Below the pieces are notes generated by a model, which did no database searches, had not been told where the DNA came from, and saw only the letters and a list, made by a program, of their open reading frames with translations. Shown here one piece after another: positions 1 through 7,950 of a stretch of 64,000 nucleotides of DNA. The translations under genes were made by a program, and so were the position numbers. The stretch comes from Smithella sp. Its GTDB lineage: Bacteria; Desulfobacterota; Syntrophia; Syntrophales; Smithellaceae. The DNA lies in the NCBI GenBank assembly GCA_012510495.1, contig JAAZHX010000075.1, positions 2,501-66,500 on the forward strand. Reading direction: 5' to 3'. Position 1 is the stretch's first letter. Each line of letters begins with the position of its first letter.

Positions 1-743
1 CTCACCGGAACCTCCCACGTGCCGCCTCCGCCGATCAGCATGATCACCGCAAAAGAGGTCACGGCGCCCAGCGGCTCGGAAAGACCGCTGGCGAAAGACC
101 ACCAAAAGGCCTTCCTGCGGTTGCCAGTCGCGTAAAATATTGGGACGGAAACGCTGATGCCTTCGGGGATATTGTGCAGGGCGACTGCTATGGCAATGGC
201 TACGCCCAGCGCCGGTTCCTGCATGGCGGCTAAAAAAGTGGCAATGCCTTCGGGAAAATTGTGAATGGTAATGGCCAGCGCCGTCAGCAGTCCCGTGCGC
301 ATAAGCCCCGCGCGCGCCGGGCGGTGATCGTGAACTCTCCGCTCATGATGAGCAGAATCCATGAATACGGCGGACGAAAAATCCGGAAGCGCCGCCTTGG
401 GATCGTGAAGCGGCGCCGTCTCTTCCTCGGAATGCGTTTCATGGGGGTTTTCGGCGGCGGGAATCAGGTTGTCGATCAGCGCCATGACCATCATGCCGCC
501 GAAGAACGATGCAGCGGTGAGCCAGTTTCCCCACAAGTCGCCGTAGCGTGAGGCCAGCATCGCCGTGCTTTCGGGAAAGATTTCGACAAAGGAGACATAC
601 AGCATGACCCCTGCCGAAAAGCCCGTCGCCACGGAAAGCAGACGGTAATCCGTGCGCTTCGCGGTAAAGGCGATAACGCTGCCGATGCCGGTGGCCATGC
701 CGGCCAGCAGCGTCAGTCCCAGGGCGATGCAAACATGCTCCAT
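1..743 (-). CDS. zupT: ZIP-family metal transporter, ZupT-like (partial, C-terminus beyond window start)
   Basis: This frame reads from an ATG at 743 down to base 1 and continues out of the window, giving 247 residues. It encodes a multi-pass inner-membrane protein of the ZIP family, which imports divalent metals such as zinc, iron or manganese. The two family signatures are visible in consecutive helices: HNFPEG near residue 163 and HNIPEG near residue 190, which form the binuclear metal site. A His/Glu-rich loop (HETHSEEE, then [12 protein letters not shown]) lies between helices 3 and 4, as usual for the cytosolic loop of ZIP proteins. GGAGG stands 8 bases before the ATG. Metal specificity cannot be read from the sequence. 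Confidence 0.9.
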   Translation of the reverse strand, partial: MEHVCIALGLTLLAGMATGIGSVIAFTAKRTDYRLLSVATGFSAGVMLYVSFVEIFPESTAMLASRYGDLWGNWLTAASFFGGMMVMALIDNLIPAAENPHETHSEEETAPLHDPKAALPDFSSAVFMDSAHHERRVHDHRPARAGLMRTGLLTALAITIHNFPEGIATFLAAMQEPALGVAIAIAVALHNIPEGISVSVPIFYATGNRRKAFWWSFASGLSEPLGAVTSFAVIMLIGGGGTWEVPV

Positions 744-938
744 CTTCCGGCCTCCGTCGTGAAAAACACCCGCCCGCTTTCCGGCTGCGTGACAATCCGG
801 ATTGCCTTTTTTGCGTTGTTTCTTTTACGTGTTGAGCCTCCTGAAGGAGAGCCTCCGGGAGCTTCGTCTTTTCTTCCAACCGAAAAAGAGATTCTTGCGC
901 AGGCGGATACTGCGCGGGCCGTCCCATAAGCGGCGGCG

Positions 939-1931
939 TTATTCCGCCAGAACGTAGGCGAAAATCAGTGGAACAACGATGGTGGCGTCGCTTTCGATGA
1001 CAAAGCGGGGCGTATCCACCGAAAGTTTCTCCCAGGTTATTTTTTCGTTGGGAATGGCGCCACTGTAAGATCCGTATGAGGTCGTGCTGTCGGAGATCTG
1101 GCAGAAATACGACCATAGCCTGCAGTTCATCTCCAGGTCCTGGCGGATCAGCGGCACAACGCTGATCGCGAAGTCTCCGGATATGCCGCCCGCGATTTGG
1201 AAGAAGCCGACGCCCTGGTTTTTGGAGGCTTCCAGATACCAGTCGATCAGGGCGTTCAAAGCTTCCAGTCCCGACCTGACAACCGCGGCGTTGCCGATGG
1301 TTCCTTTCCGCACACTAGAGACAAAGACATTGCCCAGCGTCGAATCTTCCCAGCCGGGAACAAAAATCGGGATGTTTTTTTCGCAGGCGGCAATGACCCA
1401 GGAATCCTTTTCGTCAATCTCATACTCCCCTTTCAGGACGCCGCTGGAAAGAAGCTGATAAATAAATTCATAGGGGAAATATCTTTGATGATTCTCTTCC
1501 GCCTGCTTCCAGAACGCCAGCAGCTTTTTTTCGACCTTTCTCATGGCTTCTTCTTCGGGAATGCAGGTGTCGGTGACGCGGTTCAATTTCATTTTGAGCA
1601 ACTCCACTTCATCGGCGGGTGCGAGGTCGCGATAGTGCGGAACGCGGCGATAATGCCGATGGGCCACCAGATTAAACACGTCCTCCTCCAGGTTGGCGCC
1701 CGTGCAGGAGATTGCGTGGACTTTATCCTCCCGGATCATCCGGGCGAGCGTGATGCCGAGTTCGGCGGTGCTCATGGCGCCGCCCATGGCAACCATCATC
1801 TTACCGCCCTGCTGGAGATGGTCGACGTAGGCCTGAGCCGCATCGACCAACACGGCAGCGTTGAAATGCCGGAAATTTTTCTTGATGAATTCTTTGACGG
1901 CCGGAAAATTAAAAGCAACACGCTCCATCAT
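939..1931 (-). CDS. Deoxyhypusine synthase-like protein
   Basis: A 330-residue protein of the deoxyhypusine synthase fold. Eukaryotic and archaeal members transfer the aminobutyl group of spermidine to eIF5A/aIF5A through a lysine intermediate. Here the active-site region is kept near the C-terminus: SGAIPNEKITWEKL, whose last lysine matches the catalytic lysine of the SWGKI motif in the human enzyme, followed by SDATIVVPLIFA. Bacteria normally lack an eIF5A substrate, and characterised bacterial relatives include homospermidine synthase-type enzymes, so a polyamine reaction is more likely than protein modification (inference). I chose the ATG at 1931 because CAGGAG lies 7 bases before it; an upstream GTG at 1937 overlaps that site. 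The gene stands alone between zupT and a sulfur transporter. Confidence 0.85.
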   Translation of the reverse strand: MMERVAFNFPAVKEFIKKNFRHFNAAVLVDAAQAYVDHLQQGGKMMVAMGGAMSTAELGITLARMIREDKVHAISCTGANLEEDVFNLVAHRHYRRVPHYRDLAPADEVELLKMKLNRVTDTCIPEEEAMRKVEKKLLAFWKQAEENHQRYFPYEFIYQLLSSGVLKGEYEIDEKDSWVIAACEKNIPIFVPGWEDSTLGNVFVSSVRKGTIGNAAVVRSGLEALNALIDWYLEASKNQGVGFFQIAGGISGDFAISVVPLIRQDLEMNCRLWSYFCQISDSTTSYGSYSGAIPNEKITWEKLSVDTPRFVIESDATIVVPLIFAYVLAE

Positions 1932-2335
1932 TTGCACACTCCTGACAGGTTTTTAAAGCCGCGGTCGCGGTAAACTCCCGGACGCGGTTTTACGGATGAG
2001 CTGCGCTTTGGGAAAGCAGGGTTTCCAAAACAGAGGATGCGGGGGCCATTTTATCAAAGTGCTCTCCTTTTCGATATCGCAATGTTTTGGTGTGCCGTTG
2101 CTTAATGAACGACGATGTAAAACAGACGCAGCTCAAACATTGAAGAATTGATCAATGTATTACCAGTTACGAGTTACTCGCTCATATCATGGAGCGGCGG
2201 AAATTGCAACCGGTCATCACTGCCCCATTCGCCCGTTCCGCCATTCAAAAGCGCAAAAAACAACTGTCAATCGTTCGCAAAATCAGATAGCATTCGGGCA
2301 GCCGTTAAAGAATACATGAAAGAAAGGAGGCATCG
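1932..2335. other. Intergenic region between divergent genes, no gene seen
   Basis: About 400 bases separate the divergently transcribed deoxyhypusine synthase-like and YeeE/YedE genes. I find no reading frame with coding character, no tRNA and no convincing sigma-70 promoter pair. The only clear signal is an AGGAGG ribosome-binding site at the right edge serving the gene at 2336. Confidence 0.5.
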
Positions 2336-2878
2336 ATGAAACTTAAAACAAAAGACGGGGGATGGAATCCCTATGTTGCCGGAGCGCTCGTCGGTATTCT
2401 GGCTATTGCTTCGGTTTACGCCACAACGACGCTGATGGGCAAAACCAATTACCTGGGCGCGTCCACGACTTTTGTCCGCGCTGTTGGTTTTGTAGAGCAG
2501 GTGTTCGCCTCGGAACATGTTGCCCAAAACGCGTATTTCGCCGCCACGAAAATCAAAGTGGACTGGCAGTTCATGCTCATCATCGGAATTTTCCTGGGCG
2601 CGCTGATTTCCTCTCTGACGGATAAAAGCTATCGGGTGGAAAAAGTGCCGCCCATCTGGCGGAAACGCTTCGGTTCCTCAATGGCCAAAAGAGGCGCAGG
2701 CGCGTTTGTCGGAGGCATCGTGGCCATGGTTGGTGCCAGGTTGGCGGATGGATGTCCCAGCGGACACGGGCTTAGCGGCATGATGCAGCTATCGGTAAGT
2801 TCTTTTGTAGCGCTGGCGCTGTTTTTTGCGGCTGGCGCTCTGACCGCCGCGCTGGTTTACAAAAGGAGGGCGTCATGA
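2336..2878 (+). CDS. YeeE/YedE family sulfur-compound transporter, first subunit
   Basis: A 180-residue inner-membrane protein. Four hydrophobic segments are visible (about residues 12-32, 78-95, 122-142 and 154-174). The signature GARLADGCPSGHGLSG near residue 135 carries the conserved cysteine that passes thiosulfate or another reduced sulfur species through YeeE/YedE proteins. Full-length relatives of about 350 residues hold two such halves; here the halves are separate genes and this one overlaps the next by ATGA at 2875-2878, so they are probably translated together and work as a pair. AGGAGG precedes the ATG at good spacing. A role in sulfide, thiosulfate or selenium-related transport is inferred from family. 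Confidence 0.85.
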   Translation: MKLKTKDGGWNPYVAGALVGILAIASVYATTTLMGKTNYLGASTTFVRAVGFVEQVFASEHVAQNAYFAATKIKVDWQFMLIIGIFLGALISSLTDKSYRVEKVPPIWRKRFGSSMAKRGAGAFVGGIVAMVGARLADGCPSGHGLSGMMQLSVSSFVALALFFAAGALTAALVYKRRAS

Positions 2879-3405
2879 GCATTGATCAGATTTTGGGTTT
2901 GGTTACCGGCGTGGTGTTTGGATTTCTGTTGCAGAAAGGGAGGGTCATCCGTTTTGAAAAACAGGTGGGCGCGCTTTTGATAAAAGATATGACCATCTTC
3001 AAATTCATGCTTTCCTCAATTCTGGTCGGCATGGTCGGGATTTTTATTCTCTCAGACCTGGGGATCATCACCTTCAGCCATAAACCAATGAATGTGGGCG
3101 CGGTGGGGATCGGCGCGGTTTTGTTTGGCATCGGCTGGGCGGTGATGGGATTCTGCCCCGGCACTTCCGTTGCGGCTGTGGGGGAAGGCCGCGTACACGC
3201 TTTGTTTGCCATCGCGGGAATGATTGCCGGCGCGGCGGTGTTTGCCGAACTGTATCCCTTTTTTCAGTCAACAGTCATAGCCTGGCAGGACTTCGGCAAG
3301 ATCAGCCTGCCGGGCGCTTTGGGTATTTCGCACTGGGTTATTGTGCCCATCTTCTGGGCGGCGACGATTGGACTGTTCGTTTTGTTCGAGAAAAATGGTC
3401 TGTAA
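2875..3405 (+). CDS. YeeE/YedE family transporter, second subunit
   Basis: A 176-residue membrane protein that starts inside the stop region of the preceding gene (ATGA overlap). It carries the second copy of the family signature, GWAVMGFCPGTSVAAVGEGR near residue 90-105, again with a central cysteine. Hydrophobic helices lie near residues 5-20, 42-62, 76-98, 108-126 and 150-170. Together with its partner it makes the equivalent of one two-domain YeeE/YedE transporter. A perfect 12-base-pair stem-loop 23 bases downstream may end or stabilise the transcript. No sulfurtransferase or TusA gene is adjacent, so the fate of the imported sulfur cannot be inferred from this window. Confidence 0.85.
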   Translation: MSIDQILGLVTGVVFGFLLQKGRVIRFEKQVGALLIKDMTIFKFMLSSILVGMVGIFILSDLGIITFSHKPMNVGAVGIGAVLFGIGWAVMGFCPGTSVAAVGEGRVHALFAIAGMIAGAAVFAELYPFFQSTVIAWQDFGKISLPGALGISHWVIVPIFWAATIGLFVLFEKNGL

Positions 3406-3428
3406 AATCTGAATCATATCAGGCTCCC

Positions 3429-3463
3429 GTCCACCGGCATCGAAGGTCTGCATGCCGGTGGAC
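3429..3463. other. Perfect stem-loop downstream of the YeeE/YedE pair
   Basis: GTCCACCGGCAT at 3429-3440 pairs perfectly with ATGCCGGTGGAC at 3452-3463 around an 11-base loop. No run of T follows on either strand, so it is not a classic intrinsic terminator. It could protect the 3' end of the message or be a REP-like element. Confidence 0.5.
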
Positions 3464-3506
3464 GAGGATCGATCCATTGCCGCCCCTTCCAATTTGTAAA
3501 AACCAC

Positions 3507-3536
3507 TTGACAGGACAAGCCGGATAAGGGTAGGGT
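3507..3536 (+). promoter_or_regulatory. Possible sigma-70 promoter of the Fur/PerR gene
   Basis: TTGACA at 3507-3512 is followed after 18 bases by TAGGGT at 3531-3536, a weak -10. If used, transcription begins near 3543, which excludes the TTG at 3537 as a start and favours the ATG at 3561. Confidence 0.4.
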
Positions 3537-3546
3537 TTGCCAAACT

Positions 3547-3557
3547 GGAATGATTCC
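3547..3557. promoter_or_regulatory. Palindrome GGAATGATTCC, candidate Fur/PerR operator
   Basis: A perfect 11-base palindrome sits between the putative transcription start and the ATG of the Fur-family gene. A copy with one mismatch (AGAATCATTCC) lies upstream of rubrerythrin at 4072-4082. The shared site suggests autoregulation and control of the oxidative-stress genes. Confidence 0.45.
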
Positions 3558-3560
3558 GAC

Positions 3561-3995
3561 ATGAGGACCAATACCAAAGAAGACCTGATCGGTCAGTTAA
3601 AGGAAAACGGGCTCAAGATTACGCCGCAGCGTCTGGCGATAATCGACGCGCTGGTGGAAAATCGCCACGAGCATCCCGGCGCGACGCTCATCTTCAATGA
3701 AGCCCGGAAAAAAGCCGGGCGCGTCAGCCTGTCAACGGTTTATGCGACGCTTAAGGAATTTTCCGAAAGCGGGCTGATCCGACAAATGGAATTTGACAGG
3801 ATGGAGAACCGCTACGATGTGGATCTCTCCGACCATGTGAATCTCATCTGCAAACGGTGCGGAAAGATTGTGGACTACCACATCCCCGCGACGCTCGAGC
3901 CAAAGAATATTGTCCGAAAATCGGGATTTGTCGTCACCGATACCCGGATTGAATTTTACGGTTATTGCCGGGACTGTTTGAAGCGCCCCGACTGA
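3561..3995 (+). CDS. Fur-family transcriptional regulator, PerR-like
   Basis: A 144-residue metal-dependent repressor. The N-terminal winged helix (residues 8-80) includes ITPQRLAIIDAL and the recognition region VSLSTVYATLKEF. The C-terminal half has the metal-binding features of the family: DHVNLICKRCGKI and YGYCRDC, two CxxC-type pairs that form the structural zinc site. Its neighbours rubrerythrin and desulfoferrodoxin point to a peroxide-sensing PerR-like role rather than iron control. The ATG at 3561 is preferred over an upstream TTG at 3537 because the likely promoter overlaps the latter. A palindrome just before the ATG fits autoregulation. Confidence 0.88.
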   Translation: MRTNTKEDLIGQLKENGLKITPQRLAIIDALVENRHEHPGATLIFNEARKKAGRVSLSTVYATLKEFSESGLIRQMEFDRMENRYDVDLSDHVNLICKRCGKIVDYHIPATLEPKNIVRKSGFVVTDTRIEFYGYCRDCLKRPD

Positions 3996-4071
3996 TATTC
4001 CGATCCCGCAGTCTCGCAGGACATACACGGAAGGCAAAAAAATCGGGAAGAGAGGCTTTTATGTTTTATCA

Positions 4072-4082
4072 AGAATCATTCC
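4072..4082. promoter_or_regulatory. Candidate operator upstream of rubrerythrin
   Basis: AGAATCATTCC matches, with one difference, the reverse complement of the palindrome in front of the Fur/PerR gene. It lies 25 bases before the rubrerythrin start, where a bound repressor would block the promoter or early transcript. Confidence 0.4.
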
Positions 4083-4107
4083 GGCTTGAAAAAGGAGGCA
4101 ATGAAGA

Positions 4108-4605
4108 ATGTCGAAAACAGAAGAAGCATTGAAGGAAGCTTTTACGGGAGAATCACAGGCCAACCGAAAATATCTGGCTTTCGCGGCCAAGGCCGATCAG
4201 GAGGGATTTGCCCAGGCCGCAAGATTATTCCGGGCGGCCGCGGAGGCGGAAACTATTCATGCCCACGCTCATTTGAGAGCATTGAAGGGCATCCGTTCTA
4301 CAAAGGAAAACCTTCAGGAGGCGGTTGCCGGAGAAACGCATGAGTTCAGAAACATGTATCCGGCCATGATCGAGGCGGCCAAAGCCGAAGGTCATAAAGA
4401 AGCAGAGCGGTCTTTTCATTTTGCCAACGAAGTCGAAAAAATTCATGCCGGCCTCTATCAGCAGTTATTGGATAATCTGGACAGCGCGAAAGAATCCTAC
4501 AGCTATTATGTGTGTCCGGTCTGCGGCTATACCGCGGAAAAAGAAGCGCCGGAAACCTGTCCGGTCTGCGGCGCCAAGGGGAAGATGTTTAAAAAAGTGG
4601 ATTAA
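4108..4605 (+). CDS. rbr: Rubrerythrin
   Basis: A 165-residue cytosolic peroxidase that reduces hydrogen peroxide at a di-iron site using electrons from rubredoxin-type iron. The N-terminal four-helix domain shows the ferritin-like ligand pattern ([36 protein letters not shown]). The C-terminus is a rubredoxin-like domain with CPVCGY near residue 135 and CPVCGAKG near 152, in the usual order. AAAGGAGG precedes the ATG at 4108; another ATG at 4101 is out of frame. The next gene, desulfoferrodoxin, begins 23 bases downstream, so the two form an operon that handles peroxide and superoxide. A palindrome shared with the regulator gene lies just upstream. Confidence 0.95.
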   Translation: MSKTEEALKEAFTGESQANRKYLAFAAKADQEGFAQAARLFRAAAEAETIHAHAHLRALKGIRSTKENLQEAVAGETHEFRNMYPAMIEAAKAEGHKEAERSFHFANEVEKIHAGLYQQLLDNLDSAKESYSYYVCPVCGYTAEKEAPETCPVCGAKGKMFKKVD

Positions 4606-4628
4606 TAATACCAAAGAGGAGATTCACC

Positions 4629-5003
4629 ATGGCAAATCGAAACGATGTTTTTAAATGCGACGTATGCGGTCACATTGTGGCCGTGCTGCACGACGGCAAA
4701 GGCGAACTGGTCTGTTGCAATCAGCCCATGAAAAAGCTGACGGAAAACACGATGGACGCCTCAAAGGAAAAACATGTGCCGGTCATTGAGAAAGTGCCGG
4801 GCGGCGTCAAGGTAAAAGTCGGCAGCGTAGCCCACCCGATGGAAGAAAAACACTACATCGAGTGGATCGAAGTGATCGCCGATGGCAAATCCTGCCGCCA
4901 GTTCCTGTCGCCGGGCCAGGCGCCCGAAGCGTTTTTCCCCATCGAAGCAGCCACGATTACAGCTCGGGAATACTGTAATCTGCACGGTCTGTGGAAAGCG
5001 TAA
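4629..5003 (+). CDS. dfx: Desulfoferrodoxin (superoxide reductase)
   Basis: A 124-residue superoxide reductase, which converts superoxide to peroxide without making oxygen. The N-terminal desulforedoxin domain (residues 9-31) has CDVCGH and a later CCNQP, the four cysteines of centre I. The catalytic domain holds the centre II ligands: [22 protein letters not shown] and the C-terminal YCNLHGLW, giving the His4-Cys iron site with the mobile glutamate. The gene follows rubrerythrin closely and should share its transcript; the peroxide product of this enzyme is the substrate of rubrerythrin. Confidence 0.95.
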   Translation: MANRNDVFKCDVCGHIVAVLHDGKGELVCCNQPMKKLTENTMDASKEKHVPVIEKVPGGVKVKVGSVAHPMEEKHYIEWIEVIADGKSCRQFLSPGQAPEAFFPIEAATITAREYCNLHGLWKA

Positions 5004-5346
5004 AAAGAGCCGGAAGTCGGCCGCCGAAGCGGATTATCCCCGGATCCGGCAGATTTTTGAGGCGCTGGTGGAAATCGCAACGGACCACCTGCGCTTGTCT
5101 GAAGAAAGACTGAAACAAGAATCTCCGGCGCCTTCGGGGGAAGGCGTAACCCGGAAACCATTATCCTGCAAGCGAACGCAGGGGGCCGGCATAAAAGTCG
5201 GCTCCCTGCGCTGGCGCAGGATCGTGCCGACATGGGTGCCGGAACGCGCGATGGTGGCCGGTATCCGCAAGCGAAAGAAGAGCTAAAGGGCCGCTACCCG
5301 AAGAATCCCTGACCTGACGACCCATGGAAGAAATGGGGATCGCCCA
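5004..5346. other. Intergenic region with a possible coding remnant
   Basis: This stretch lies between convergent dfx and the LarA-type gene. One plus-strand frame stays open to 5286 and reads like an amphipathic helix in its first part (IRQIFEALVEIATDHLRLSE), but it has no start codon of its own outside dfx and no ribosome-binding site. It could be the remnant of a lost gene. I see no terminator with a T-run and no RNA gene. Confidence 0.3.
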
Positions 5347-6651
5347 TTAAACCAATTCTTTGCTCAACGGTGCGCAATAGGGGCCTTCGGGTATTACGAC
5401 AAACGAGCATCCCTGTCTGGCCAGATTGTCGACAGTTTTTTGCAGCTCGCCGGTAATTCTCTCCGAACCGGCCTCCATGATCTTCGCTCCCAGAAATGCG
5501 TCGGCGCCGGAAGCAATTCCATGGGAAAAGAAATAGAGGTTATCCAGCCCGGTTTTCTCATAGACCCTGGCCTGCATCTGTATCTGCCACTGATCTTTTA
5601 CGATGTCGGTCGCTTTGCTGATGTCACGGATGAAGCGGGGAAAATCGTTGCGGTACTTGCGGAGCATGTTTTCATACGCCTGTGAGCCGACGCCTTCCAC
5701 GCATCCTCCCACGGCAATGATTGTCCCCCCTTTTTTTACGCAGGGGAGGGCTGTCACAAGCGCTTTGGTGCATTGATAAAAGGTGGCATCCAGGGGATAA
5801 CCCCCGCAACCGGTCAACACAACGTCCGCCTCTGCCTCAACGATTGGGCAGGCTTTCCCTTTTACATAATTGCATGCCTGATGATGCGTTTCAAAAAGAT
5901 CTCCGCCAAAGGCCTTGACGATTCTTTTTTCATGGTTCACCACAAGTTGGAGACTGAAATCAACACAGGCAAGTTTGGCCACAGACAGCGCCTCTTCATG
6001 GCAGGGGTTTCCCTCCAGCAGTGCGATACCGGCCTTGGGGTGAGAGAGAAATTCGTACCCGTGAAAGTGCTGAATAGTCTCCGGGGATGAAAGCCCGGGA
6101 CAGAGTGTCTTGCGGCCGCCTGAAAAACCTGCCATAAAATGGGGCTCGACAAGTCCGATGACTATTTTATAATCCGCCTGTGCAAAATCTCTGTTGAGCT
6201 TTATAGGCGCTCCGGAATAGCTTGTGCCGGCAATGCTGACCATGTCGCCTTCGGCATCATGATCCAGAATTTTATATCTGCCGGCAATATCATCACCAAA
6301 CATGAAAGCCCTTTCTTCTTTTGTGCTGGGTCTGTGCATGCCGGTGGCGATCAGAAGGGTAATGTGTTTTCGATCGATTCCGGTTGACTCGATTTCATCA
6401 AGCAGGACCGGTAAAAACTTCCGGTAGGGTATCGGTCTTGTAATGTCCGATACAGCGATCATCACATTACTGCGCGGTTTTTTCTTGATGGAATCCACAA
6501 GACTTTCCGAGCAAATCGGATTTCTGATGGCCTGCAGGACAAGTTCTGATTCAACCGCCGCGGGAGGCTCGTAGGAGGAACGATAGATCCGGCTTGTGTC
6601 GGGAAAATCAATGTCGAGAAGAGTGTGGTGATATCGTATTTCCGCCTTCAT
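5347..6651 (-). CDS. LarA-family nickel-pincer-type racemase/epimerase
   Basis: A 434-residue LarA-fold protein (DUF2088). Lactate racemase LarA carries a covalently bound nickel-pincer nucleotide. The catalytic residues known from the Lactobacillus enzyme are all at matching places: Asp69 and Arg72 in SDITRPIP, His106 in ATGMHRP, His171 in VEPHFMAG, Lys181 in GGRKTLCPG (the cofactor attachment lysine) and His197 in QHFHGYE. The substrate is not known: LarA homologues act on several 2-hydroxy acids. The larB, larC and larE genes that make the cofactor are not in this window. It starts 11 bases after the YhhN gene ends, so the two are probably co-transcribed. Confidence 0.85.
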   Translation of the reverse strand: MKAEIRYHHTLLDIDFPDTSRIYRSSYEPPAAVESELVLQAIRNPICSESLVDSIKKKPRSNVMIAVSDITRPIPYRKFLPVLLDEIESTGIDRKHITLLIATGMHRPSTKEERAFMFGDDIAGRYKILDHDAEGDMVSIAGTSYSGAPIKLNRDFAQADYKIVIGLVEPHFMAGFSGGRKTLCPGLSSPETIQHFHGYEFLSHPKAGIALLEGNPCHEEALSVAKLACVDFSLQLVVNHEKRIVKAFGGDLFETHHQACNYVKGKACPIVEAEADVVLTGCGGYPLDATFYQCTKALVTALPCVKKGGTIIAVGGCVEGVGSQAYENMLRKYRNDFPRFIRDISKATDIVKDQWQIQMQARVYEKTGLDNLYFFSHGIASGADAFLGAKIMEAGSERITGELQKTVDNLARQGCSFVVIPEGPYCAPLSKELV

Positions 6652-6662
6652 CAGATACTCGC

Positions 6663-7316
6663 TTATGGAATCATTCCTACTGAAAAGGCCAGCATGAACT
6701 GGGCGGCATAGTACATCGGCAACCCGGCGTAACGGTTGAAGATGCCTTTTTTCACAAACCGGTGCCTTGCCACAAACAGGTCTGAAACATAAAACAGGAT
6801 GGATCCTGCCATGACCAGTGCCCGGGCTTGCACGGAGAAGTCCTGGCGAACGGCAAGAGAGGCCGCCCCTACCACCATGATGGAGATAATGACAATATAG
6901 GCGATAACCGGGCCCATCATTGGACCGAGGTGCGGACGCAGTCTGGTAAATACATATGCGGAAATGACGGTAACCGCTGCGAGGGACACCGCTGTGCCGG
7001 CGTTGACGCCGGAGGTCACGAAAAACGCCACGATATAGGCAATATGCCCTGTGAGGAAAAACGCAAGGCCGGCCGTAAACACTTTGCGGTTAAAGAAAAA
7101 CGCCAGGCAGACGTCGCCGACCAGACAAAGTACAAGACCTGCCAGAATGAGATAGAAATAGGTTCCCGCCGCATAGGGCTGCATCAGGGCCGTTGCGATG
7201 AAGAGGCCCGACAAAAAAGGTTTCGTCAGAAGGATCCCCTTGAGGCTTTCCTTTTTTTCCGCAAAAAGAAGCCCACAAAGAAGAACCACGGCCAACATCA
7301 GGATGATTGTTGTCAT
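6663..7316 (-). CDS. YhhN-family membrane protein (lysoplasmalogenase-like)
   Basis: A 217-residue integral membrane protein with about eight hydrophobic helices. It carries the YhhN/TMEM86 signatures: LVGDVCLAFF near residue 65, FFLTGHIAYIVAFF near residue 87, and SDLFVARHRF near residue 181. Characterised relatives cleave the vinyl-ether bond of lysoplasmalogens; anaerobic deltaproteobacteria can make plasmalogens, so this activity is plausible but inferred. The start at 7316 is favoured because GGAGGG lies 6-11 bases before it; an ATG at 7331 sits upstream of that ribosome-binding site. It leads an apparent two-gene operon with the LarA-type gene. Confidence 0.8.
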   Translation of the reverse strand: MTTIILMLAVVLLCGLLFAEKKESLKGILLTKPFLSGLFIATALMQPYAAGTYFYLILAGLVLCLVGDVCLAFFFNRKVFTAGLAFFLTGHIAYIVAFFVTSGVNAGTAVSLAAVTVISAYVFTRLRPHLGPMMGPVIAYIVIISIMVVGAASLAVRQDFSVQARALVMAGSILFYVSDLFVARHRFVKKGIFNRYAGLPMYYAAQFMLAFSVGMIP

Positions 7317-7390
7317 TGTTTTTCCCTCCATAGTGATTTTCTTATCGACCTTTTAATACACTTATCCCTCGCATAGCAACAGAAAATATT

Positions 7391-7755
7391 GGGGTCAAAT
7401 CTTGACGTCCTTGTAAAAAGTCAATTTCGCACTCTTTTCGTCTTACCGGCGAAAGCCGGTATCCAGTAATTACAGTTGGTTATGGACCCCGGCCTTCGCC
7501 GGGGTGACGGTTTGAGTTACTTTTTACGAGTTCATCAATCTTTATTCTTGACATTTCTAGATCGTTTCATGACTGTGCCGGATCTGTAATATCACGCAGC
7601 CGGAGATCGGGAGGCTGTTGGGCGGAGTGGCTTACAGCGTGGTAAGCCAGGCGCGCAAAAGGTTGCAAGTCAGGATTGAAAAAGACCCGGCGCTTGGGAA
7701 GGAAGTAGCGAAGATCCAAAAGCTCTGTCAAATATCAAGAATAAAGATTTGGCCC
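7391..7755. repeat. Decayed REP-associated (RAYT-type) element bounded by inverted repeats
   Basis: The sequence GGGGTCAAATCT(TTATTCTTGACATT) marks the left edge (7391-7402, continued at 7542-7554 after an insertion) and its inverted copy, AATATCAAGAATAAAGATTTGGCCC, the right edge (7731-7755). Between them only the C-terminal codons of a transposase survive. A single copy of the same terminal sequence stands at 37089-37119. This is the pattern of a mobile element that has lost most of its interior. Confidence 0.6.
7403..7536. mobile_element. Small MITE-like element inserted in the RAYT remnant
   Basis: A 134-base insert splits the terminal repeat at 7391. AATCT occurs on both sides (7398-7402 and 7537-7541), which looks like a 5-base target duplication. 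Its ends share the inverted core GTAAAAAGT (7413-7421, and ACTTTTTAC at 7519-7527). Inside are two hairpins, ACCGGCgaaaGCCGGT (7445-7460) and CCCCGGCcttcGCCGGGG (7487-7504). No protein is encoded, so it must depend on another element for movement. Confidence 0.55.
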
Positions 7756-7758
7756 TAA
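7573..7758 (+). pseudogene. C-terminal fragment of a REP-associated (Y1-type) transposase
   Basis: The frame from 7573 (just after an in-frame TGA at 7570) to the TAA at 7756-7758 reads ITQPEIGRLLGGVAYSVVSQ and then ARKRLQVRIEKD, the DnaA-like helix-turn-helix tail typical of one branch of REP-associated transposases. The catalytic HUH half is gone and there is no start codon, so it is a dead remnant. Confidence 0.6.
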
Positions 7759-7775
7759 AAACTCTCCAAAAACTC

Positions 7776-7803
7776 AAAAAAAAGAGGGGTAATGAAACCC
7801 CTC
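7776..7803 (-). terminator. Intrinsic terminator of tRNA-Glu
   Basis: On the minus strand GAGGGGT pairs with ACCCCTC around a six-base loop and is followed by eight T. It lies 12 bases past the tRNA-Glu CCA end. Confidence 0.85.
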
Positions 7804-7814
7804 GTTTTTATTAT

Positions 7815-7890
7815 TGGCGTCCCCATGGGGAGTCGAACCCCAGTTACAGGCGTGAAAGGCCCGTGTCCTAGGCCTCTAGACGATGGGGAC
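7815..7890 (-). tRNA. tRNA-Glu (UUC)
   Basis: A 76-base cloverleaf on the minus strand. The acceptor GTCCCCA pairs with TGGGGAC, the discriminator is G and the CCA end is encoded. The anticodon loop CCTTTCACG gives anticodon TTC, for glutamate. The T-arm reads CTGGGGTTCGACTCCCCA. It has its own promoter at 7922-7950 and terminator at 7776-7803. Confidence 0.95.
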
Positions 7891-7921
7891 GTTATCGGCC
7901 TGGCGTTTACGCAAGTTGCGC

Positions 7922-7950
7922 CTTATATATTTTTCAATCCGGAAAGTCAA
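7922..7950 (-). promoter_or_regulatory. Sigma-70 promoter of tRNA-Glu
   Basis: On the minus strand TTGACT (7950-7945) and TATAAG (7927-7922) are separated by exactly 17 bases, placing the transcription start near 7915, about 25 bases before the tRNA. Confidence 0.7.

Noticed and set aside
3429..3463. Intrinsic terminator after the YeeE/YedE genes
   Set aside because: The stem is perfect but no T-run follows on either strand, so I list it only as a stem-loop.
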